The position numbers were made by a program, and so were the translations under genes. A stretch of DNA of 7,236 nt from positions 1 to 7,236 of the forward strand of contig JAQUQY010000072.1 of NCBI GenBank assembly GCA_028715865.1, written 5' to 3'. The notes under the pieces are model-generated. The model saw nothing but the letters and a program-made list of their open reading frames with translations, was not told the origin of the DNA and ran no database searches. The stretch's first letter is position 1; every line of letters begins with the position of its first letter. This document shows, piece after piece, positions 1-5,904 of the stretch. The DNA is from Syntrophales bacterium (GTDB taxonomy: Bacteria; Desulfobacterota; Syntrophia; Syntrophales; UBA2210).

Positions 1-63
1 CATTGTCAGGATTGTTTAATTTTTCACAAGGAATCACTTATTAACCGAGGAAAAAACAATATT

Positions 64-186
64 ATGGACCTTCCGAGTAGTAAATGCCCGGAAATCAAGC
101 GTTTCGGCGACGCGTTAACCGCCGCCGAAGTCGCGCAATCATTGCCCGCGAGACCGGTTAACCTTCCGGAATATGGCGTCTCCTGA
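64..186 (+). CDS. Possible upstream ORF (40 aa) in the mgtE leader, unrecognised
   Basis: An ATG-started frame of 40 codons ends in TGA at 184-186, 57 nt before the mgtE start. A GAGG at 47-50 is a candidate ribosome binding site, but its 13-nt spacing is longer than usual. The peptide has no hydrophobic stretch and no motif I recognise. It contains five prolines, three of them in the last dozen residues (PARPVNLPEYGVS). The frame overlaps the paired segments of the leader and ends just before the strand that can hide the mgtE start. It could therefore be a regulatory leader peptide, by analogy with the proline-rich MgtL upstream of Salmonella mgtA. No sequence similarity to MgtL is claimed. 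A stop-free run of 40 codons is not rare by chance, so the coding call is tentative. Confidence 0.3.
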   Translation: MDLPSSKCPEIKRFGDALTAAEVAQSLPARPVNLPEYGVS

Positions 187-194
187 CGCTTGAT
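94..194 (+). ncRNA. Candidate structured cis-regulatory RNA domain in the mgtE leader
   Basis: Several perfect complementarities nest into one fold. A closing helix pairs ATCAAGCGT (94-102) with ACGCTTGAT (186-194). Directly abutting it, TTCGGCG (103-109) pairs with CGCCGAA (123-129). Next, TCGCG (131-135) pairs with CGCGA (147-151), and CCGG (154-157) pairs with CCGG (166-169). The loops of the second and fourth helices both contain GTTAA/TTAAC (114-118 and 158-162) and could kiss, as in some riboswitches. The closing strand also has a competitor: GCGTC (176-180) can form a tight hairpin with GACGC (185-189) around TCCT. I do not recognise a known class; the M-box and other families I can recall do not fit by eye. 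The pairings are seen directly; that this is a functional RNA is inference. Confidence 0.45.
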
Positions 195-245
195 GATCCG
201 CCTTTAACCGCCCATCACGGGCGGTTATTAAACGAGGTGGATCAT
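193..245 (+). promoter_or_regulatory. Helix that can sequester the mgtE ribosome binding site and start codon
   Basis: ATGATCCGCCTT (193-204) can pair along its full length with GAGGTGGATCAT (234-245): 12 consecutive pairs, two of them G-U. The 3' strand is exactly the mgtE Shine-Dalgarno sequence (GAGG, 234-237) plus the first two bases of the ATG. The helix encloses and would stack on the perfect hairpin at 205-227. Its 5' strand shares only two bases with the closing helix of the upstream RNA domain and starts seven bases after the TGA of the upstream ORF. A ribosome finishing that ORF would thus lie over it and open it. This looks like a translational off-switch for mgtE; function is inferred from pairing alone. 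Confidence 0.5.
205..227 (+). terminator. Strong GC hairpin in the mgtE leader (terminator-like, weak U tract)
   Basis: TAACCGCCC (205-213) and GGGCGGTTA (219-227) form a perfect 9-bp stem around the loop ATCAC. It is followed by TTATTAAA rather than a clean T run, so it is at best a weak intrinsic terminator. It may instead act as the inner stem of the start-site sequestering helix that flanks it on both sides. It sits within 20 bases of the mgtE start codon, which favours a regulatory role over simple end-of-gene termination. Confidence 0.45.
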
Positions 246-1677
246 GCCGGACACCATTCTTCTTGAATTAAAAACACTTCTAGACGCGGCTCTTGCCGGA
301 GACAGCAAGAGCAGGGAACTCCTCGCGACGCGCCTTAACGAATATCTCGAGGCCGGCGACAACGAGTCTCTGCGGGACTTCTTTTCTTACGTTCATCCCG
401 CCGACGCGTCCCAGATACTGGAGTCCTATTCTCCGGAACAGGCCTGTTCATTCATAAGAGTTCTGGACGCGGACAGGCAGGTACAAATATTTAATTATAT
501 TCCGGCACGTTTCGAAGCCCGCATGGCAGGCATAATGAGCCGCCAGGAACTGGCGTCGATAATCGGCGCAATGTCCCACGACGAGAGGGCCGATCTATAC
601 AACCGGCTCACTCCGGAACAGCAGAATGACATACTGCCCGCCCTCGCCCAGGTCGAGCGTGAGGATATCTTCAAGCTGGCCTCCTACCCTGAGGGAACCG
701 CCGGCGCCGTAATGACTTCGGATTACTGCACCCTTGAACCGCACCTGACTGCCGCCGGGGCTCTGGAGAAACTTCGGAGGGAGGCCCCTGATCGTGAAAC
801 CATCTACAATTCATACGTGATCGATCACCAGAGAAAACTGCTTGGGGCCGTGTCATTGAGGCAGCTGGTTATGGCCACGCCTAATTCGCTTGTAAAAGAT
901 ATAATGATCAGCGATCCCATATACGGGCGCGCCACGGACAGTGACGAAGATGTGGCTGAAGTCATGGCGAAATATGACCTGATAGCAATGCCCATAATCA
1001 ATGGAGACGACAAGCTGGTGGGTATCGTCACCTTCGATGACGTGCAGGATATTATCGAAGAGGAGGCAACGGAAGATTTTCACCGCATGGGATCCATTTC
1101 CGGCTTGGGCGAAAAGCTGACCGAAACAAGCTTCAGGAAAGCGGGGTACTGGCTTCTTGTCCAGAAGCGCCTTCCATGGCTGCTGGGGCTTGTATTCGTT
1201 AACCTTCTTTCCGGAGCGGGAATCGCCTATTTCGAGGACACAATCAAGGCGGTAGTGGCCCTTGTTTTCTTCCTCCCCCTGCTCATCGCCAGCGGCGGCA
1301 ACGCGGGAGCACAGTCAGCCACTCTTATGGTCAGAGCCCTTGCCACGGGTGATGTTAAAACAAAAGACTGGCTCTCCCTCCTGGGCAGGGAAGCGGGAAT
1401 CGCCCTTTTCCTGGGAGCGGGAATGGCTTTTGCCGTTTCTTTGATCGGGGTATTCAGATCGGAGCCCGAAGTTGCTTTGGTGGTGGCCATGACCATGCTG
1501 GCGGTGGTTATCTTTGGCAGCCTGGTGGGATGCCTCCTGCCTTTTATGCTGACTCGTTTCAACATGGACCCCGCGACGGCAAGCGCGCCCCTTATAACCT
1601 CCATCGCCGATGTGGGCGGCATAATAATCTATTTCAGCATTGCCACATGGCTGCTTGGGACAAGCGGGGCTCTCTGA
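244..1677 (+). CDS. mgtE: Mg2+ transporter/channel MgtE
   Basis: This is an inner-membrane Mg2+ channel of 477 aa, slightly longer than the usual roughly 450. The order is a short N-terminal extension, the helical MgtE N domain (about residues 30-140), two CBS domains (about 145-205 and 215-272) that sense cytosolic Mg2+, a connecting helix, and five membrane segments (about 312-330, 337-357, 384-404, 410-436 and 451-471). Family hallmarks are visible: YPEGTAGAVMT at 148-158 entering the first CBS domain, GGNAGAQS at 351-358 after the second membrane segment, and TSIADVGG at 452-459 in the last. Asp456 there matches the pore aspartate of Thermus MgtE (Asp432 there). The ATG follows GAGGTGG at 234-240. 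A structured leader precedes it. The TGA overlaps a tiny ORF (TGATG). All domains look intact. Confidence 0.96.
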   Translation: MPDTILLELKTLLDAALAGDSKSRELLATRLNEYLEAGDNESLRDFFSYVHPADASQILESYSPEQACSFIRVLDADRQVQIFNYIPARFEARMAGIMSRQELASIIGAMSHDERADLYNRLTPEQQNDILPALAQVEREDIFKLASYPEGTAGAVMTSDYCTLEPHLTAAGALEKLRREAPDRETIYNSYVIDHQRKLLGAVSLRQLVMATPNSLVKDIMISDPIYGRATDSDEDVAEVMAKYDLIAMPIINGDDKLVGIVTFDDVQDIIEEEATEDFHRMGSISGLGEKLTETSFRKAGYWLLVQKRLPWLLGLVFVNLLSGAGIAYFEDTIKAVVALVFFLPLLIASGGNAGAQSATLMVRALATGDVKTKDWLSLLGREAGIALFLGAGMAFAVSLIGVFRSEPEVALVVAMTMLAVVIFGSLVGCLLPFMLTRFNMDPATASAPLITSIADVGGIIIYFSIATWLLGTSGAL

Positions 1678-1724
1678 TGACGGGTAAACCCATTAAAAAA
1701 GTGCTTGCCATTCTGACAGAGTAA
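1677..1724 (+). CDS. Tiny ORF (15 aa) overlapping the mgtE stop; real peptide or gene remnant
   Basis: An ATG sits inside the overlapping TGATG of the mgtE stop and opens a frame of 15 codons (MTGKPIKKVLAILTE) ending in TAA. GGGG about 7 nt upstream could serve as a ribosome binding site, and the stop/start overlap is typical of translational coupling. The basic start followed by KKVLAIL looks like the first strand of a Rossmann-like or receiver protein, so this may be the stump of a deleted gene. I cannot tell that from chance. The following 90 bp to the next gene show no convincing terminator or promoter. They contain AT-rich sequence at 1747-1760 and a 5-bp hairpin (CAGGC 1782-1786, GCCTG 1792-1796). 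Confidence 0.2.
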   Translation: MTGKPIKKVLAILTE

Positions 1725-1814
1725 AGCTAACTACGACTTCGGCCGATATTAATAAAAAATGTTTGTTTCTTCTGATAGACTCAGGCATCGCGCCTGTGGC
1801 AAGGAAAAAGAGAA

Positions 1815-2108
1815 ATGAGAAAAGCAGCCCCTCAAGAACTGCAGCCCGGCATGGTTCTGGCCAAACCTGTACTCCGCGGAACCATGGTGTTTCTCAATGA
1901 AGGGGCTGTTCTGACGGAAAGCGCCATATCACGGATAGAATCCATGGGGATAGACAATGTTTTCATCGAGGGAAAATCTGAACAGCCGATACCGCGGGAT
2001 GAGGCCATGGCTCTTGTGGAAAACCGGTTCAGAAATCACGATGATAGTCCTGTAATGATGCGTGTTAAAAAAATACTGAGTGAGCACATCGAAAAACTTT
2101 ATGACTGA
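1815..2108 (+). CDS. Small protein resembling the N-terminal region of HD-GYP proteins
   Basis: This 97-aa soluble protein has the pattern LQPGMVLAKPV (9-19), a variable strand, then GAVLTESAISRIESMGIDNVFIEG (30-53). In many Proteobacteria and Desulfobacterota that block precedes the catalytic domain of HD-GYP c-di-GMP phosphodiesterases. Here no HD-GYP domain follows in the same frame. The rest (about 58-97) is a polar, probably helical tail. The start ATG is preceded by AAGGAAA at 1801-1807. The gene overlaps the next one, which encodes an HDOD protein, by a few bases, so the two are probably translated together and may work as a pair. It could be a split-off domain of the HDOD protein or an independent adaptor. 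The family resemblance is by memory of the motif; the function is unknown. Confidence 0.8.
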   Translation: MRKAAPQELQPGMVLAKPVLRGTMVFLNEGAVLTESAISRIESMGIDNVFIEGKSEQPIPRDEAMALVENRFRNHDDSPVMMRVKKILSEHIEKLYD

Positions 2109-2955
2109 AATCCCTGAAACAGGCGAGCTCAGGGCCAAGGTTGAGTCCATAAGCGCCCTGCCAACAGTTCCCTCCACCCTTAAACAGATATCATCCATGC
2201 TGGAAAATTCCAGGCTGTCCGTTAACGAACTGGGTTCGTTCATTTCCAGCGATCCGGCCCTGACCAGCAAAATTCTCAAGATGGTAAATTCCGCGGCCTA
2301 CGGATTCCCTAACAGGATTTCCTCTATTTCTCACGCCGTAATGCTCCTTGGTTTAAATGTCATCAGGGGACTCCTTCTCGGCGTTTCAGTCTTCGACTTG
2401 ATGCAGAAACATATCGTGGGCTTATGGGAGCATTCCATGGGATGCGCCACGGTTTCCAGGTGGATCGCTCAGAAAAAAGGCATCAAGGAACCGGAGGAAG
2501 TTTCCGTATGCGGCCTGCTGCATGATATCGGAAAGGTTATCCTGTTGCTCCACTACCCCACCCAATTCGACAATGCTTCCGCGCTGGCCCGGGAAAAGGG
2601 CATCACGCAGCACGAGGCGGAGAAAATTCATTTTGACGCCACCCACGCCGACGTCGGTTCCTGGCTTGCCATGAAATGGAGATTCCCTATAAATCTCGTG
2701 GAAGCCATAGGCTTCCACCATCAACCTCATCTGTCGCGGCAGGCCTCACTTGAAACGGCTATTGTACACGTCTCGGACGCGCTTGTCAGGGCAAAGGGAA
2801 CCGTCGGTGATAACTATACCCGGGTACCGGAGATTCGCCCCTCCTCCTGGGAACTTCTGGGCCTCTCAGACGATGATGTCATGGAAATATTCAATATTCT
2901 GGAGGAAACCGCCTCAGAAGAAGCGGGGGAGAAGGAATGTCAAGAAGCATACTGA
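2101..2955 (+). CDS. HDOD domain signalling protein
   Basis: This is a 284-aa cytoplasmic protein if it begins at ATG 2101 (8-bp overlap with the preceding gene). A GTG at 2080 would add seven residues; neither has a strong ribosome binding site. The HDOD domain spans about residues 14-210. It starts with the typical LPTVPSTLKQI and FISSDPALTSKILKMVNSA segments. It then shows GLLHDIGK (His141-Asp142), THADVGSWL and AIGFHHQP. HDOD domains are related to HD hydrolases and usually serve as signalling scaffolds. Here the HD-type histidines and the HD pair are present (His111, His141-Asp142, His182, His206-207), so metal binding is possible. The C-terminal 70 residues are acidic and unrecognised. 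The last 19 bp overlap the GGDEF-like gene, pointing to one transcript and a shared c-di-GMP related role. Substrate is unknown. Confidence 0.92.
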   Translation: MTEIPETGELRAKVESISALPTVPSTLKQISSMLENSRLSVNELGSFISSDPALTSKILKMVNSAAYGFPNRISSISHAVMLLGLNVIRGLLLGVSVFDLMQKHIVGLWEHSMGCATVSRWIAQKKGIKEPEEVSVCGLLHDIGKVILLLHYPTQFDNASALAREKGITQHEAEKIHFDATHADVGSWLAMKWRFPINLVEAIGFHHQPHLSRQASLETAIVHVSDALVRAKGTVGDNYTRVPEIRPSSWELLGLSDDDVMEIFNILEETASEEAGEKECQEAY

Positions 2956-3887
2956 TTGTATCGCCCGATCCGGCCACTTCCCACATACTAACTGAAATAC
3001 TGAGAAAACAGTGGGATACATTGGCCTTCAAAAAGTTCCACCTGGTCCTTGATGCAATATACAGCGAAATTCCCTCCATTCTCATTGTAGATATCGCGGC
3101 CGACCCCGAAATAGTACCCCTTCTGAACATGATCAAGGACGACCCCCTTTTTTCGGGTCTGCCGGTGCTTGCCATTCTTGACGATCCCGATCACGTTCCC
3201 GACTGGAATAAAGTGCGGGTTGACGATTACATATGGAGAAAGGATATCGAAGAGGAAATTATAATCAAAGTTAATCTTTGCGGTCTTCGATCCAGGCGTA
3301 TCGTGGAGGTCAACCCCCTTACACGCCTTCCGGGAAATATTTCCATAAACCGCCAGATCCAGAGGAGGCTGGATGAGGGAGAATCCTTCGCCCTGGGCTA
3401 CGCTGACCTGGATTACTTTAAACCTTACAATGACACCTATGGCTTCAGCCGCGGTGACGACGTCATAAGGATTACGGGACGCCTCATTCTAAACATCACG
3501 AAAAACAGGCAGCCTCGCAACAGTTTTGTAGGCCACATAGGCGGAGATGATTTTCTTTGTCTCACTGACGTTGACGTCATGGAACCGGTATGCGAAGAGA
3601 TTATTGAGGCCTTTAACCGCATTATCCCCACCTTTTACGACCCCGAACACCGAAAGGCAGGTTTTATAAAGGCCTATGACCGCGCGGGCCTGGAGCAGAC
3701 TTTCCCGTTCATTTCCGTTTCAATCGGCGTGGTCTGCGCCGACGGAACTGATTTTTCTCACTACGGTGAACTTACGGAAATCGCTTCTGAAATGAAATCC
3801 TTCGCCAAAAAACACGAAGGCAGCTGCTACCGGCTGAACCGGCGCAACTATATCGCGCCGGTGGGCAAGGATCGAAGATCACCCTGA
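2937..3887 (+). CDS. Receiver-like/GGDEF protein with GGDDF signature (putative diguanylate cyclase or c-di-GMP/GTP sensor)
   Basis: This 316-aa protein has no signal peptide. Residues 1-120 resemble a receiver fold, with ILIV at 5-8 and Asp52 after a strand at the phospho-acceptor position. The N-terminal acidic pair is reduced to SPDP, and the conserved lysine region reads DYIWRKD, so phosphorylation is doubtful. Residues 122-303 form a GGDEF domain: NPLTRLPGN, then ADLDYFKPYND (metal and substrate-binding Asp157, Asn165 and Asp166 present), GHIGGDDF at 199-206, and FISVSIGVV at 258-266. The signature is GGDDF, with Asp in place of the usual Glu. At the place of the inhibitory RxxD site stands PRNS, so product inhibition is probably absent. 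It may be a weak cyclase or a ligand-binding sensor. The start has GGAG at 2928-2931 and overlaps the HDOD gene by 19 bp. Confidence 0.88.
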   Translation: MSRSILIVSPDPATSHILTEILRKQWDTLAFKKFHLVLDAIYSEIPSILIVDIAADPEIVPLLNMIKDDPLFSGLPVLAILDDPDHVPDWNKVRVDDYIWRKDIEEEIIIKVNLCGLRSRRIVEVNPLTRLPGNISINRQIQRRLDEGESFALGYADLDYFKPYNDTYGFSRGDDVIRITGRLILNITKNRQPRNSFVGHIGGDDFLCLTDVDVMEPVCEEIIEAFNRIIPTFYDPEHRKAGFIKAYDRAGLEQTFPFISVSIGVVCADGTDFSHYGELTEIASEMKSFAKKHEGSCYRLNRRNYIAPVGKDRRSP

Positions 3888-3932
3888 TTCCGCCTTCCCT
3901 CCCAACGTGACGCCATGTCGGTTTCGTAAGGC

Positions 3933-4682
3933 TTAAAACCCCGGTTCGGGCGGCGGCCCTTCCGAAGCACCCGTTACAGCGTCAGACCGTGGATCAAGTT
4001 CCCTTTGCCTCAGGATTCTCTCGATTTTCATGACCTTGGCGGACAGCCGGCGTTCTGTTTCTTTCTCCATGTGATTGAATTTCACAGTCATAAACCACCT
4101 GGCATCTGATCTCCTTGACGAAACCGCCGAAACTTCCTGCCATATCCGAAGCACCCGGACCTCCAGATTATGATTCGTCCCGTCAATTGTCAGCGACGCT
4201 TTGATCAAGGCGCCTGGATTATAATCATACTGGTCCTGCAGAAGAATACGGGCGCCGCCAAGAGATATGTCCATTATACTGACCTTTTCGCCTTCAAGGC
4301 TCAGGTACAAACCGCTGTCTAACGTGGGCGTAACCCTGAAGTGCATGCGCAGGTTAAATTCAGCGGGGGCTCCCTCAAGGTCCGCCTCAATGGCTTCCAC
4401 ACTCTCCATGGAAGCTAGCTGGTAATCCTTAAGAATATCAACAACACGGGCAGAAAAGCCATAGCGGACCGGCTTCTGCTGACCCCTTTCTATCACCGTA
4501 ATCAGCAGTTTCGAACCCAAATGTCTTTCCGACAGGGGTCGACTTGTCTGGGCAAAGACAATCCTGTCGCCGACAACATCGTATAACAGGGTTTGCCTAA
4601 CATCGATTATTTCAGCCGTTTCATCGACTTTGACTACGACATCCGCCTGTTGCCCCGGCCTCAGATTTTTGCGGTCCATCAT
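3933..4682 (-). CDS. PilZ domain protein, YcgR-like c-di-GMP receptor
   Basis: This is a 249-aa cytoplasmic protein. An N-terminal beta-rich region (about 5-95) resembles the YcgR/PilZN domain, and a PilZ domain follows (about 110-220). The c-di-GMP binding signature is complete: RMHFR (Arg112 and Arg116, RxxxR) and DISLGG (Asp138, Ser140, Gly143; DxSxxG). It should therefore bind c-di-GMP and switch a motility, pilus or secretion target. The frame is open upstream to a TTG at 4892, but I chose ATG 4682. AAGGG lies 6-7 nt before it, a promoter lies a further 20-odd bases upstream, and the resulting length matches YcgR-type proteins. A second ATG directly follows at 4679. The gene is convergent with the GGDEF-like gene, with only 45 bp between stops. 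The tail (about 228-249) is polar and proline-rich. Confidence 0.88.
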   Translation of the reverse strand: MMDRKNLRPGQQADVVVKVDETAEIIDVRQTLLYDVVGDRIVFAQTSRPLSERHLGSKLLITVIERGQQKPVRYGFSARVVDILKDYQLASMESVEAIEADLEGAPAEFNLRMHFRVTPTLDSGLYLSLEGEKVSIMDISLGGARILLQDQYDYNPGALIKASLTIDGTNHNLEVRVLRIWQEVSAVSSRRSDARWFMTVKFNHMEKETERRLSAKVMKIERILRQRELDPRSDAVTGASEGPPPEPGF

Positions 4683-4720
4683 GTTAAGCCCTTCATGGAT
4701 TTGGTATCGGCATATGTCAA

Positions 4721-4749
4721 AGTTTAAGCTCCCGGATTGTATTTTGCAA
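4721..4749 (-). promoter_or_regulatory. Probable sigma70-type promoter of the PilZ gene
   Basis: Read on the - strand, TTGCAA (4749-4744) is followed after exactly 17 bases by TAAACT (4726-4721). Each hexamer matches 4 of 6 consensus positions. Transcription would start near 4714, leaving a leader of about 32 nt with AAGGG before ATG 4682. A perfect TTGACA (4720-4715) also lies here but has no good -10 element at the right distance. Confidence 0.5.
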
Positions 4750-4825
4750 CACTTTATAACTTCCCCTGGCAGGACACGTAAAAAATGAAGATTTTCCGGA
4801 ATAATCCCCCCCCGCGTCCACCTTC

Positions 4826-4854
4826 TTGCCATCAGCTCTAGCTTGTGGTAGATT
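4826..4854 (+). promoter_or_regulatory. Probable sigma70-type promoter of the moaA operon
   Basis: TTGCCA (4826-4831, 5 of 6) and TAGATT (4849-4854, 4 of 6) are separated by 17 bases. Transcription would begin near 4861 and give a leader of about 36 nt before the moaA ATG. This is too short for the molybdenum cofactor riboswitch-like element (Moco RNA) found before some moa operons. A run of eight C (4806-4813) lies 12 bp upstream of the -35 element. Confidence 0.5.
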
Positions 4855-4896
4855 CTGACGCGGTGCCGCAATCTGAAGAGAAAAGAGAGCAACCGG

Positions 4897-5892
4897 ATGA
4901 TAGACGCCTTTCAGAGAGAAATAAATTATCTTCGAATATCAATAACAGACCGCTGCAACCTGCGTTGCGTCTACTGCATGCCCAAAGAGGGTGTTTCAAA
5001 CCTCGGGCATAACGACATACTGCGCTACGAGGAAATATTAAGAATCGTCAGAATCGCCGTCCAGAAGGGAATTACAAAGGTCCGAGTAACAGGGGGAGAA
5101 CCGCTCGTACGAAGCGGCGTTGTGGAATTTCTGTCGGCCCTTGGAGACGTTGATGGCCTTAGCGACATCAGCCTTACAACTAATGGAATAATCCTGGAGA
5201 AGCTGGCCGAACCCCTTTACGAGGCGGGAATCAGGCGGATCAACATAAGCCTTGATTCTCTGATACCCGATAAATACCGGGCCATAACGAGAGGCGGCGA
5301 TGTCCACAAGGTCCTGAGGGGAATCGAAAAGTCCAGGCAGGCGGGATTTTCTCCAATCAAAATCAACGTGGTCGTTATCAAGGGATTCAATGACGGAGAA
5401 ATCGAAGGGTTCGCGAGCCTGGCCAGGGATAACCCCTACCAGGTAAGGTTCATTGAGTATATGCCCATCGGTGAAAACATGGATAATAATGATTTCCAGC
5501 ACCTCTCTAACGACACAATCAGGAGCGAAGTGGCCCGCCGCTGCAGCCTGATTCCACGGGAAGACGCTCAGGCCGGAAACGGCGGACCTGCCCGTATTTT
5601 CAGAATAGATGGCGGGCTGGGCGAAGTGGGATTCATAAGCGCGATGAGCCATCAGTTCTGCAGTTCCTGCAACAGGCTTCGCCTCACCGCTGACGGGCGA
5701 CTGCGGGCCTGCCTTCTTTCCGACGAGTCTGAAATAGACATGAAAACATCCCTGAGGACGGGCTGTACCGATTCACACCTTAAAGAGCTTATTGAACGGG
5801 TAATCACCATGAAACCCAGGGGCCACCAGGACTATCACCAGAAGGGAGCCCGGAAGAAATGCGTGAGAACCATGTCATCAATCGGCGGATAG
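4897..5892 (+). CDS. moaA: GTP 3',8-cyclase MoaA
   Basis: This radical SAM enzyme catalyses the first step of molybdenum cofactor synthesis, converting GTP to 3',8-cyclo-7,8-dihydro-GTP, which MoaC turns into cPMP. At 331 aa it has the usual length. The N-terminal [4Fe-4S]/SAM site is Cys20, Cys24 and Cys27 in DRCNLRCVYCMP, followed by the SAM-binding GGEP at 66-69 and LTTNG at 93-97. The second, substrate-binding cluster is Cys255, Cys258 and Cys272 in FCSSCNRLRLTADGRLRACL. The C-terminal double glycine (MSSIGG, 326-331), which enters the active site in MoaA, is intact. ATG 4897 is preceded by GAGAG at about 4884-4888. No other moa gene is visible in the window; the genes downstream are a methyltransferase and a second radical SAM enzyme, so cofactor synthesis is presumably completed elsewhere. 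Confidence 0.97.
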   Translation: MIDAFQREINYLRISITDRCNLRCVYCMPKEGVSNLGHNDILRYEEILRIVRIAVQKGITKVRVTGGEPLVRSGVVEFLSALGDVDGLSDISLTTNGIILEKLAEPLYEAGIRRINISLDSLIPDKYRAITRGGDVHKVLRGIEKSRQAGFSPIKINVVVIKGFNDGEIEGFASLARDNPYQVRFIEYMPIGENMDNNDFQHLSNDTIRSEVARRCSLIPREDAQAGNGGPARIFRIDGGLGEVGFISAMSHQFCSSCNRLRLTADGRLRACLLSDESEIDMKTSLRTGCTDSHLKELIERVITMKPRGHQDYHQKGARKKCVRTMSSIGG

Positions 5893-5904
5893 GAAGTGAT
5901 TGCT

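Noticed and set aside
1..45. Sigma70 promoter (TTGTCA at 3-8 or TTGTTT at 13-18)
   Set aside because: No -10 hexamer better than 3 of 6 at acceptable spacing; not strong enough to annotate.
110..163. Integron attC-like site from the two GTTAAC palindromes
   Set aside because: The core sites do not fit the RYYYAAC/GTTRRRY pattern and no integrase or cassette context is present.
1..243. M-box (ykoK) Mg2+ riboswitch before mgtE
   Set aside because: Expected by context, but I cannot find its characteristic conserved segments. The helices present do not match the M-box layout I know. A covariance model search would be decisive.
1227..1622. 131-codon open frame on the - strand inside mgtE
   Set aside because: It is antisense to conserved MgtE membrane segments and has low-complexity composition; a shadow.
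1763..1796. Promoter for the 1815 gene (TTGTTT) and hairpin as terminator of mgtE
   Set aside because: No -10 element at the right distance, and the 5-bp hairpin has no T tract.
3888..3950. Bidirectional terminator between the convergent genes
   Set aside because: Only a 3-bp GC match near the PilZ stop followed by TTTT on the - strand; no stable hairpin in the 45-bp gap.
5038..5652. 204-codon open frame on the - strand inside moaA
   Set aside because: It lies entirely opposite a well-recognised MoaA, has no family resemblance, and is a reading-frame shadow.
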